NCBI GenBank assembly: GCA_023444765.1
Contig: JAEXLY010000090.1
Coordinates: 1 to 8,219, forward strand
Reading direction: 5' to 3'
Source: Pseudomonadota bacterium
GTDB lineage: Bacteria; Pseudomonadota; Gammaproteobacteria; Xanthomonadales; Xanthomonadaceae
DNA length: 8,219 bases
Shown: piece by piece, positions 1 through 6,831 of the stretch
Layout: every line of letters begins with the position of its first letter
Numbering within the stretch: position 1 is the stretch's first letter
The notes under the pieces: model-generated
Told to the model about the DNA's origin: nothing
Database searches by the model: none
What the model saw: only the letters and a program-made list of their open reading frames with translations
Program-made: the position numbers and the translations under genes

Positions 1-115
1 CGACCGGGTAGCGCGCGCGCAGCGCCCGCCACGCGGCGCGTCCCTCGCGTCCCCAGCCCCACAGCGCGACGCGCCGGCCGCGCAGCGAGGCCAGGTCAGG
101 CGGCGAATCTTGCAC
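1..115 (-). CDS. murD2: UDP-N-acetylmuramoyl-L-alanine--L-glutamate ligase MurD2, N-terminal fragment
   Basis: Only the first 38 codons are present; the gene continues off the left edge. From a GTG start at 115-113 the fragment reaches a Rossmann-type nucleotide-binding loop, VALWGWGREGRAAWRALR, at residues 16-33. This is how the Xanthomonas MurD2 family opens (recalled, not searched). MurD2 is a cytoplasmic Mur ligase that adds L-glutamate, rather than the D-glutamate used by ordinary MurD, to UDP-MurNAc-L-alanine; its product is the substrate of MurL, encoded just upstream. The start overlaps the murL 3' end by 20 bases, so translation is probably coupled. GTG was chosen because it is the only start codon I found near the expected N-terminus and a weak purine run (GGGAA, 123-127 read on the minus strand) lies 7 bases before it. 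The ATP-binding and ligase domains are outside the window. Ordinary MurD is less likely given the murL partner. Confidence 0.85.
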   Translation of the reverse strand, partial: MQDSPPDLASLRGRRVALWGWGREGRAAWRALRARYPV

Positions 116-1463
116 GCAGGCGTTCCCACAGCGGCGCCGGGATGCCGTGTTCCTCGTCGGGCACGAGCAGCGCGTCCACGCCGGGCCCGTCCGTGCCCAG
201 CTGCGGCGCGATCTCGCGGGCGAAACGCGCCACGATCGCGTCCTCGCGCCATTCCGGCCGCGCCGCCAGTGCCGCCATCGCCGCGCGCGACTCCCGGCCC
301 TCGCCCACGCATTCGAAGGGCTTGTGGTCGCGGTACTCGAGCAGCGCGTCGAAGCCGGGCACCTGCGCCGGATCGTCCAGCAGGTTGCGCCCGAAGATGC
401 CGACCAGGCGCGGCTTGGGCATGAACGGCGCCAGCGCCAGGAACACGAAGTGGCACTTCGGGCACACGCCGCACCATCGGTTCACCGGCCGCTCGCCCAG
501 CAGGTGGAAGTTGCGATTGCAGCTGGAGAAATGCGCGTCGTACTGGTCGATGCGCGCGAACTGCCGCGCCACGGCCAGTTCGCTGAGCGGGCGCAGCAGC
601 GAATAGTAGCGAAGGTCCGCCGCGACGTGGCTGCGCAGATGCGCGGCGAAGGCGCGCTCGAACGCCCAGCCCTTGGACCACTGGTGGTTCACCTCGCGCG
701 TGCCGGCGATCAGGCTGCCGTAGCTGGCCGAACGTTCGTTGGAGAACACCACCTGGTCCACGCCCAGCACCACCGCGGCGAAGGCGAGGATCGCAGAGTT
801 CACCGCAGTCACCGGGATATGGCCGTTCCAGGCGCCTGCGCGGTTGTACTCGAACAGTTCCGGCGCCAGCTGCCGGCCGATGTTGAGCGTCGGCTGTCCG
901 GTGCGTTCGGCGCAGGCGCGGATCAGCTGCGAACCACCGATCCAGCACACGGTCTGGTCGACGCCCAGCGCGCGCAGGGCCTCGATGCTGACCAGCGAAT
1001 CCTTGCCGCCGCCGATGGCCACCAGGGCGTGCGGACGCAGGCCCAGCGCGGCGGCGCCCCGCGCGCCGGCTGCCGGCGCCTCCGCCGGGAAGCTGATCCG
1101 GCCATGCAGATCCATGCCGTTGCGATAGGCGAATTCGCCCAGGCCATGCAGGTAGACCTGCTCCATGAGCACGGCGGTCGCCGCGTCGATGGCTTCGCCC
1201 TCGATCCGGATCTCGCCCGGCACCGCGGCCTTGTAGTAACTCACGCCGGCGACCAGGTGCAGCAGTTCCAGCGCGCGCCGGGCGGCGGCCGTGCGCGTGT
1301 CGCCCAGCGCGAACGGCGCTCCGGGCAGCGTCACCGTCTCCACCAGTTCAGGACCGTCGTCGAAGGCGTACACCAGCTCCGCGACGCCGCTGCCGGGATC
1401 GAACCCGCAGCGCACGAAACGGAAGGCGCGGATCGCGTCGCGCTCGAACACCCACTGGCTCAT
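96..1463 (-). CDS. murL: UDP-MurNAc-L-alanyl-L-glutamate epimerase MurL
   Basis: 455 residues, the usual length of the family. MurL epimerises the terminal L-Glu of UDP-MurNAc-L-Ala-L-Glu to D-Glu in the cytoplasm, consuming ATP to AMP and pyrophosphate, and so replaces free D-Glu from glutamate racemase as the source of stem residue 2. Visible features: a family-specific N-terminal region (1-140); a PP-loop-like nucleotide motif AIGGGKDS (149-156), in keeping with AMP/PPi chemistry; a conserved-looking SNERSASYGS (241-250); HFSSC (311-315); and a CGVCPKC cluster (C331, C334, C337) that resembles a metal site together with C315. I recognise close similarity to the Xanthomonas protein from memory. 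The ATG overlaps the lysAC stop as ATGA, and a strong ribosome site lies upstream. The same frame stays open far into lysAC (to 2588), but MSQWVFERD is the family N-terminus, so that extension is rejected. Confidence 0.95.
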   Translation of the reverse strand: MSQWVFERDAIRAFRFVRCGFDPGSGVAELVYAFDDGPELVETVTLPGAPFALGDTRTAAARRALELLHLVAGVSYYKAAVPGEIRIEGEAIDAATAVLMEQVYLHGLGEFAYRNGMDLHGRISFPAEAPAAGARGAAALGLRPHALVAIGGGKDSLVSIEALRALGVDQTVCWIGGSQLIRACAERTGQPTLNIGRQLAPELFEYNRAGAWNGHIPVTAVNSAILAFAAVVLGVDQVVFSNERSASYGSLIAGTREVNHQWSKGWAFERAFAAHLRSHVAADLRYYSLLRPLSELAVARQFARIDQYDAHFSSCNRNFHLLGERPVNRWCGVCPKCHFVFLALAPFMPKPRLVGIFGRNLLDDPAQVPGFDALLEYRDHKPFECVGEGRESRAAMAALAARPEWREDAIVARFAREIAPQLGTDGPGVDALLVPDEEHGIPAPLWERLRARFAA

Positions 1464-4054
1464 TCGATGATGTCCTCCGCCGGCAGGGCGCGCATGTTGT
1501 AGGTGCTGGCCATCGTGTAGCCGTACGCGCCGGCGTCGGAAACCAGCATCAGGTCCGCCGGCGCGGTGTCGGCCGGCAGCTTCACGCGATGGCCGAAGAC
1601 GTCGCTCGACTCGCAGATCGGGCCGACCACGTCGAAGTCGGCGACAGGCGTGGCGTCCAGCCGCGACAGGTTCACGATGTCGTGCCAGGCGTCGTAGAGC
1701 GCGGGCCGGATCAGCGCGTTCATGCCCGCGTCCATGCCCACGCGATGCACGCCGTCCTTCTCGACGACCTGGGTGCAGCGGGCCAGCAGCACGCCCGACT
1801 CGGCGACCATGAACCGCCCCGGCTCGATCGCCAGCGCGAACGCCGGATGCAGCGCCTTGACCTCGGCCAGGCCGGCCCCCCAGTCCTCCAGGTCGAAGGG
1901 TTCGTCGTCGGCCGCGTAGGGAATCGGCAGGCCGCCGCCGATGTCCAGCACCTCGACGGTGCCGATCCGGCGCGCGAAGCCTGCCATCTCGTCGACCATC
2001 TGCCGCCAGTGCTCCCGCGTTTCCACGCCGCTGCCCAGGTGCGCGTGCAGGCCGGTGATCCGCGCCTCGAGCCCGCGCGCCAGGGCCACGAACTCGTCCA
2101 CACGCCCCGCCGCCAGGCCGAACTTCGACGCCTTGCCGCCAGTGGTCACCTTCTCGTGGTGGCCATCGCCATGCCCCAGGTCGATGCGCAGCCACAGGCG
2201 CTGCCCGCGGAACACCTCGGGCCAGCGCTGCAGCAGCTCGCAGTTGTCCACGGTGACGGTGACGCCGCGCGCCAGCGCTTCGCGGTACTCCCCGACCGGC
2301 GCGAAGCTCGGTGTGAACAGCACGCGCGCCGGGTCGAAACCCGGCACGCTGTCGAACACGTGCCTGACCTCCCCCAGCGACACGCATTCCAGGCCGAAGC
2401 CCTCGGCCGCGATCGCGCGCAGGATCGCCGGATGCGAGTTGGCCTTGATCGCGTAATAGCGGCGGTCCACCGCGGACACCGCCAGCAGTTGCCGCGCGCG
2501 CTCGCGCACCGTCGGCAGGTGATAGACGTAGCGTGGCGTTCCGCTCTCCGCCAGCGCATGCAGCCGTTCGCCCGCGGCGCGCCACCACGGCTGTGGCCGC
2601 GGACGGGTGGTGCCGAGGATGTCCTTCCAGCGCGGGCCGAACACTTCGGTTTCGTACACCGGCATCGCGCCCGAATCGATCAGCTCGGCATGCAGCACGG
2701 GAAGAAGTCCATCCGCATCGGCCTCGTCGATCACGAAAGTCAGGTTGAGGTCATTGGACGACTGCGAAATCATGTGCACGCGCTCACGGCCGAAGGTCGC
2801 CCAGACGTCGGAGAGCTTGTGCAGCAGCGAGCGCATGCCCAGGCCCACCAGGGTGATGGCGGCGCAGGGGGCGATCACCTTGACCCGGCAGATCTGCGCC
2901 AGGTCCTCCGACAGCCGCGCCAGCACGTCGGTGGTGACCAGGTTCTCGCTGGGATCGAGCGAGACGGTGACGTTGGTCTCGGCCGAACCGATCAGGTCCA
3001 CCGACAGGCCGTGCCGGCGGAAACGCTCGAAGATGTCGGCCAGGAAGCCCACCGACTGCCACATGCCAACCGTTTCCATCGACACCAGCACGATGCCGTT
3101 GCGACGGCTGATGGCCTTGACCCCGGGCACCGGCGCGGCGGCGCCGTCGATGCGCGTCCCCGGCAATTCCGGACGCTCGGTGTCGAGGATCGACATCGGT
3201 ACGCCGCTCACCCGGCAGGGGCCGAGCGAGCGCGGATGCAGCACCTTGGCGCCGGTGGTGGCGATTTCCTGCGCCTCGGCGTAGTCGAGCCGGGTGAGCA
3301 GGCGCGCATCGGGCACCTCGCGCGGATTGGCGGTGAACATGCCGGGCACGTCGGTCCAGATCTCCACGCCGCGCGCGTGCAGCAGGCCGCCGAACAGCGC
3401 CGCCGACGTGTCCGAGCCGCCGCGGCCGAGCACGGCCGTGCCGCCATCGGGGTGGCGGGCGATGAAGCCTTGCGTGATCAGCAACCGAGCCGGCTGCGCG
3501 GCGAAGCGGCCACGCCATTCGTCGCCGGCCTCGCGCCGGCAGGACACCGACAGGCGCTTGCCCCACTCGCTCTGGTTGGGCAGCGCGATCGCGTCGAGCC
3601 AGTCGCGCGCGTCCAGCCAGCCGAAGTCCAGGCCCTGCGCGCACAGGTAGGCCGCGCCCAGCGTCGAGGACAGCAGCTCCCCCTGCGCCAGCACCTCGGC
3701 CTGCCAGTCGAGCGGGCGCGTGGAGGCGCGTGCGTCGTCGAGCAGCCCGCGCAGCGCGGCCAGCCGCTCGCCCAGTACCGCATCCGGATCCAGGTCGAGC
3801 TCCTGCACGAACGCCCGGTGGCGCGCGACGAGCGCATCGAGCCGCGTCGCCGCGTCCGTGGCGCCGGCTGCGATCGCGGTCAGCTCGTTGGTTACACCCG
3901 AAAGCGCCGACACCACGACCAGTACCCGGCCATCGCATTCGGCCGCGCGTTTGTGTGCGAGCTGGCCGATCGTGTCCCAGCGATGGCGTTGCGACACCGA
4001 GGTGCCGCCGAACTTGAGCACGACCCAGGGCGTGCCGGTCGAAGGAGATGGCAT
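1460..4054 (-). CDS. lysAC: Bifunctional aspartate kinase / diaminopimelate decarboxylase
   Basis: 864 residues joining the first aspartate-pathway enzyme to the last lysine enzyme. The kinase half phosphorylates L-aspartate; the decarboxylase half turns meso-diaminopimelate into L-lysine with PLP. Kinase marks: KFGGTSV (14-20), GRGGSD (210-215), WTDVPGMFTANPR (233-245). Two ACT-type regulatory segments follow (about 320-390 and 398-470), where lysine or threonine feedback is expected by family. A linker near 475-495 leads to a fold-III alanine-racemase-like barrel with the PLP lysine in YYAIKAN (K537), HLGSG (672-676), DIGGGLP (704-710), EPGR (744-747), catalytic CESSD (C814-D818) and the C-terminal YGYTMASTYN (844-853). 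Both halves look catalytically intact. The start at 4054 puts KFGG at residue 14, as in relatives; in-frame ATGs at 4090 and 4144 would run into the divergent promoter region. No good ribosome site precedes the ATG, so a short leader is possible. First gene of the lysAC-murL-murD2 operon. Confidence 0.96.
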   Translation of the reverse strand: MPSPSTGTPWVVLKFGGTSVSQRHRWDTIGQLAHKRAAECDGRVLVVVSALSGVTNELTAIAAGATDAATRLDALVARHRAFVQELDLDPDAVLGERLAALRGLLDDARASTRPLDWQAEVLAQGELLSSTLGAAYLCAQGLDFGWLDARDWLDAIALPNQSEWGKRLSVSCRREAGDEWRGRFAAQPARLLITQGFIARHPDGGTAVLGRGGSDTSAALFGGLLHARGVEIWTDVPGMFTANPREVPDARLLTRLDYAEAQEIATTGAKVLHPRSLGPCRVSGVPMSILDTERPELPGTRIDGAAAPVPGVKAISRRNGIVLVSMETVGMWQSVGFLADIFERFRRHGLSVDLIGSAETNVTVSLDPSENLVTTDVLARLSEDLAQICRVKVIAPCAAITLVGLGMRSLLHKLSDVWATFGRERVHMISQSSNDLNLTFVIDEADADGLLPVLHAELIDSGAMPVYETEVFGPRWKDILGTTRPRPQPWWRAAGERLHALAESGTPRYVYHLPTVRERARQLLAVSAVDRRYYAIKANSHPAILRAIAAEGFGLECVSLGEVRHVFDSVPGFDPARVLFTPSFAPVGEYREALARGVTVTVDNCELLQRWPEVFRGQRLWLRIDLGHGDGHHEKVTTGGKASKFGLAAGRVDEFVALARGLEARITGLHAHLGSGVETREHWRQMVDEMAGFARRIGTVEVLDIGGGLPIPYAADDEPFDLEDWGAGLAEVKALHPAFALAIEPGRFMVAESGVLLARCTQVVEKDGVHRVGMDAGMNALIRPALYDAWHDIVNLSRLDATPVADFDVVGPICESSDVFGHRVKLPADTAPADLMLVSDAGAYGYTMASTYNMRALPAEDIIE
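1473..1478 (-). promoter_or_regulatory. Ribosome binding site of murL inside lysAC
   Basis: Read on the minus strand this is GGAGGA, 9 bases before the murL ATG. It lies in the codons for Ala-Glu-Asp near the lysAC C-terminus. With the ATGA stop/start overlap it fixes the murL start and suggests coupled or re-initiated translation. Confidence 0.75.
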
Positions 4055-4071
4055 GGGAGCGAATGGATTCC

Positions 4072-4077
4072 GGTATA
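4072..4077 (-). promoter_or_regulatory. Candidate -10 element for the lysAC operon
   Basis: The minus strand reads TATACC here, four of six matches to TATAAT. Transcription would start near 4065, leaving a leader of only about 11 bases, which fits the absence of a clear ribosome site. No convincing -35 hexamer lies 16-18 bases upstream; that place is taken by the palindrome. Inferred from sequence only. Confidence 0.3.
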
Positions 4078-4079
4078 AC
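4074..4079 (+). promoter_or_regulatory. Candidate -10 element for the PhzF-family gene
   Basis: TATAAC, five of six matches to TATAAT and one of very few AT-rich words in this GC-rich stretch. It would start transcription near 4086, just before the palindrome, giving a leader of about 57 bases. No recognisable -35 is visible. It overlaps the opposite-strand -10 candidate, so the two promoters may compete, or only one may be real. Confidence 0.35.
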
Positions 4080-4086
4080 GGGCGGC

Positions 4087-4106
4087 CCATCCGCGCGCGC
4101 GGATGG
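4087..4106. repeat. Perfect 20-base palindrome in the divergent intergenic region
   Basis: Both strands read CCATCCGCGC followed by its exact reverse complement, with no spacer. The centre (4092-4101) is five CG steps. It would lie at about +1 to +20 of a transcript from the plus-strand -10 candidate and across the expected -35 zone of lysAC. It could be an operator for a dimeric regulator. A hairpin in the phzF leader, or a chance product of high GC, is also possible. The palindrome is observed; its function is inference. Confidence 0.55.
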
Positions 4107-4142
4107 AAGCGCGATTCTACCCGCACACAGGCCAGCCCCCGC

Positions 4143-5027
4143 ATGCCCCGACGCCGTTACCTGCAGCTCGATGTCTTCGCCCACCGGCCCGGCGCCGGCA
4201 ACCCCCTGGGCGTGGTGCTCGATGCCGGGGGACTCGACGATGCCGCCATGCAGGCGATCGCGCGCTGGACACGCCTGCCCGAAACCACCTTCGTGTTTCC
4301 CGCGCCGGGGCCGGCATCGAGCTACGGCATCCGCATCTTCAGTCCGCGCCGCGAGGTTCCCTTCGCCGGACATCCGAGCGTGGGCACTGCGCATGCCGTG
4401 CTGGAGGCGGGGCTGGCGACGCCACGGGACGGATTGCTGGTGCAGGCCGGGATCGCCGGCGAGCTGCCCCTGCGCATCCGCGGCGAGGGCCCGGCGCGCA
4501 CGATCGCGGTGCGGACACCCCGCGCACGCATCGTCGAGATCGCAGACGCACAGCATCCGCTGCTGCGCGACGCACTGGCCGGGCTGGACACCGGCGAGCT
4601 GCCGCAGGCCCTGGTCGATGGCGGCCGCCGCTGGTGGCTGGCCGAGATCGCGGGCGAGGCGCAGCTGCGCGCGGCGCGGCCCGACTGGGCCGCGATCGAA
4701 CGTCTCGCGCACGCCACCGACAGCATGGGGCTGTGCGTGTTCGCCCGCTCCGGCAACCCCGCCTACGCCCTCGCCGTGCGCGCCTGGGTGGGCCAGACCG
4801 CCTGTTTCGAGGACGCGGCCTCTGGCGCGGCCAACGCTACCCTGGCCGCCTGGCTCGCCGCGCGCGACGCCCTGCCCGGCGAAGGCGGCCGCTACCGGAT
4901 CAGCCAGGGACGCGAGGTCGGCTTCGACGCGACCATCGAACTGCAGGTGGACGAGGCCGGCGACGTGTGGTCCGGCGGCCAGGTGCAGACGGTGATCGAA
5001 GGCTGGCTCGACTGGCCGACGCCGTAG
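4143..5027 (+). CDS. PhzF family isomerase-like protein
   Basis: 294 residues, typical for the PhzF/YddE family, whose two similar halves share the diaminopimelate epimerase fold. The best-known member, PhzF, isomerises trans-2,3-dihydro-3-hydroxyanthranilate in phenazine synthesis; most members, including this one, have no known substrate. N-terminal hallmark: LQLDVFAHRPGAGNPLGVV (7-25). The expected catalytic glutamate is E47 in PETTF, followed by PFAGHPSVGTAH (73-84, H77) and EDAASGAAN (223-231, D224); WSGG (276-279) closes the second half. The positions that carry the two catalytic cysteines in DapF are not cysteine here, so a racemase of that type is unlikely. The ATG at 4143 gives the family N-terminus; the ribosome site is poor (AGG about 11 bases upstream). 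It is divergent from lysAC and has no phenazine genes beside it, so a phz symbol is not justified. Confidence 0.9.
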   Translation: MPRRRYLQLDVFAHRPGAGNPLGVVLDAGGLDDAAMQAIARWTRLPETTFVFPAPGPASSYGIRIFSPRREVPFAGHPSVGTAHAVLEAGLATPRDGLLVQAGIAGELPLRIRGEGPARTIAVRTPRARIVEIADAQHPLLRDALAGLDTGELPQALVDGGRRWWLAEIAGEAQLRAARPDWAAIERLAHATDSMGLCVFARSGNPAYALAVRAWVGQTACFEDAASGAANATLAAWLAARDALPGEGGRYRISQGREVGFDATIELQVDEAGDVWSGGQVQTVIEGWLDWPTP

Positions 5028-5069
5028 GCAACGACGGCCACATCCCGGCGCGCGAACGGGCGCGGCGTC
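5018..5069. repeat. Inverted repeat spanning the convergent gene ends
   Basis: GACGCCG (5018-5024) pairs with CGGCGTC (5063-5069) across a 38-base loop, and both stop codons lie at or just inside the arms. The 40-base gap between the convergent genes (5028-5067) is GC-rich, with no run of T in either direction, so it is not a classical terminator. It may be a weak bidirectional structure or chance. Confidence 0.25.
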
Positions 5070-6738
5070 AGTCCGCCTCGTACACCGGGGCGCCGTCGAC
5101 CCAGGTCGACCGGATCCCGAGCGCGTGCAGCGTGGCCGGCGCCACCGACAGCGGATCCTGCGCCAGCACCACGAAATCGGCCTGCAGACCCGGCGCCAGC
5201 CGCCCGGTCAGCGACTCGTCGCGATTGGCCCAGGCCGCGTCGGCGGTGAACCCGCGCAGCGCCTCTTCCGCCGTCAGCCGCTGCTCCGGCAGCCATCCCC
5301 CGGGAGGCTGGCCCTCGCGGTCCTGGCGCGTCACGGCGGCATGCAGACCCAGGCGCGGATCGGGCGATTCGACCGGGAAGTCCGAGCCCAGCGCGAGCCG
5401 GACACCCGCTTCCGCGAACCGGCGCCACGCATAGGCGCCGGCCATGCGCTCGGCGCCCACGCGCGTCTGCGCCCAGGGCATGTCGGAGGTGGCATGCGTC
5501 GGCTGCATGGACGCCACCACGCCGAGCTCCGCGAAGCGCGGAATGTCGTCGGGCGCCATGATCTGCGCATGTTCGATGCGCCAGCGGTGATCGCCCGCAC
5601 CGCCGCCCAGCGCCTTGTCGTAGGCATCGAGCACCATGCGGTTGCCGCGGTCGCCGATCGCATGCGTGGCCACCTGGAGGCCGCAGCCCTGCGCGCGCTC
5701 GAGCAGTTGCGCGAAGCGCGCCGGCTCGATCAGCACCAGGCCCCGGTTGCCGGGATCGTCGCTGTAGTCCTCGGCCAGGGCGGCCCCACGGCTGCCCAGC
5801 GCGCCGTCGATCAGGAACTTCACCCCGCGCATCTGCAGGCGCCTGCCCGGATGCGCGTAGGCGCCGTTGGCGCACAGCCAGTCCAGCGCGCGGCCGTCGC
5901 CGTCGGCATAGGCGCTCACGCGCAGCGGCAGGCGGCCTTCATCGGCGAAGCGGCGCAGCTGTTCGAAATCGGACAGCGAGGTGCCCATGTCGTGCACCCC
6001 GGTCAGCCCCTGGCGCACGGCTTCGGCGAGCGCCAGGCCCAGTGCGCGGTCGGCATCGGCCTGGTCCATGGCCGGGGAGACCGCGGCGACCAGGCGCTCG
6101 GCATCGTCGATGAACACGCCGGTCGGCGTGCCGTCGGCATGGCGCACGATCAGGCCGCCGTCCGGCTGTCCCTGCGCCAGCAGCGCGGCGGCGTCCGGAT
6201 CGGCCGCGATCGCGCGAAGCACCGCCGAATTCACCCAGCCGGCGTGACCATCGACGCGCCCCAGCCATACCGGACGCTCGGGAAATGCCGCATCCAGGTC
6301 GGCAGCGGTGGGAAAGGCCTGCTCCGGCCAGTCGTTCTGGTCCCAGCCACGGCCGATCAACCATTCGCCCTGCGGCAGGTCGCGCTCGAAGGCGCGCAAC
6401 CGCTCGAGGATCTCCTGCTTGCTGCGCGTGCCGACCAGATCCACGCGGGTCAGCGCCAGCCCGAGGCCGACGATGTGGCCATGGGCATCGATGAGCCCTG
6501 GGATCACGGTGGCGTCGCCAGCATCGATGCGGCGCGCGTCCGGGAACTGCGCCTGCAGTTCCGGGGCCGTGCCCACTGCCAGGATCCGGCCGTCGTCTGC
6601 CCAGACCATCGCCTCGGCCATTGGCAGCGCCGGATCGGAGGTATGGATCCGCGCGGCCTGCAGCAGGGTGCGGGCATGCACCGCAGTCGGCAGAAGTACG
6701 GCGGCACACAGCAACGGCAGCAGGGTCTTGCGGAGCAT
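5068..6738 (-). CDS. Secreted amidohydrolase family 3 protein (YtcJ-like)
   Basis: 556 residues. Residues 1-22 look like a Sec signal peptide (MLRK, a leucine/alanine-rich core, AVHA before the likely cut), so the enzyme is probably periplasmic. The rest is a metal-dependent TIM-barrel amidohydrolase of the YtcJ / N-substituted formamide deformylase group. Visible motifs: HGH metal ligands after strand 1 (86-88), DGHAGWVNS (163-171), VKFLIDGALGS (306-316, K307), THAIGD (358-363, H359), IEHAQ (388-392, H390), QPTHA (412-416), GSDFPV (451-456, D453), and the final beta-sandwich GLQADFVVLAQDPL (517-530). All expected metal-site residues are present, so it should be active. The group acts on amide or similar C-N bonds, but the substrate cannot be read from sequence. 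The ATG at 6738 gives a clean signal peptide; no strong ribosome site is seen. The 93-base gap upstream (6739-6831) shows no clear promoter or terminator. Confidence 0.9.
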   Translation of the reverse strand: MLRKTLLPLLCAAVLLPTAVHARTLLQAARIHTSDPALPMAEAMVWADDGRILAVGTAPELQAQFPDARRIDAGDATVIPGLIDAHGHIVGLGLALTRVDLVGTRSKQEILERLRAFERDLPQGEWLIGRGWDQNDWPEQAFPTAADLDAAFPERPVWLGRVDGHAGWVNSAVLRAIAADPDAAALLAQGQPDGGLIVRHADGTPTGVFIDDAERLVAAVSPAMDQADADRALGLALAEAVRQGLTGVHDMGTSLSDFEQLRRFADEGRLPLRVSAYADGDGRALDWLCANGAYAHPGRRLQMRGVKFLIDGALGSRGAALAEDYSDDPGNRGLVLIEPARFAQLLERAQGCGLQVATHAIGDRGNRMVLDAYDKALGGGAGDHRWRIEHAQIMAPDDIPRFAELGVVASMQPTHATSDMPWAQTRVGAERMAGAYAWRRFAEAGVRLALGSDFPVESPDPRLGLHAAVTRQDREGQPPGGWLPEQRLTAEEALRGFTADAAWANRDESLTGRLAPGLQADFVVLAQDPLSVAPATLHALGIRSTWVDGAPVYEAD

Positions 6739-6831
6739 GGCGGAGCGTCCCGTCGGGAAGTTCCGCGATCCTACAACGCCGCTGCATCCCCGGACCCCGC
6801 GGGAAGGCGACCTGGCACTATGCGTGTGGCG

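Noticed and set aside
1464..2588. Upstream extension of the murL frame into lysAC
   Set aside because: The extra 375 residues are low-complexity Arg/Gly/Ala text overlapping lysAC out of frame. The known MurL N-terminus, the ATGA overlap and the ribosome site all mark 1463.
1589..4078. An 829-codon open frame on the plus strand opposite lysAC
   Set aside because: The protein would be rich in Arg/Ala/His/Gln with no recognisable domain, and it mirrors the codons of lysAC, whose motifs are complete. High GC removes stop codons from antisense frames.
2784..4712. A 642-codon minus-strand open frame across the lysAC start and the PhzF-family gene
   Set aside because: It is out of frame with lysAC, runs through the divergent promoter region and has no recognisable motif.
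4143..5027. Assignment of the PhzF-family gene as phenazine biosynthesis phzF
   Set aside because: No other phenazine gene is near, and most family members lie outside phenazine clusters.
6748..6758. TCCCG/CGGGA inverted repeat just before the amidohydrolase start, and a CGGGAAG word repeated at 6754 and 6800
   Set aside because: The arms are only five bases with a one-base centre, and the direct repeat is seven bases. Both are common by chance at this GC content.
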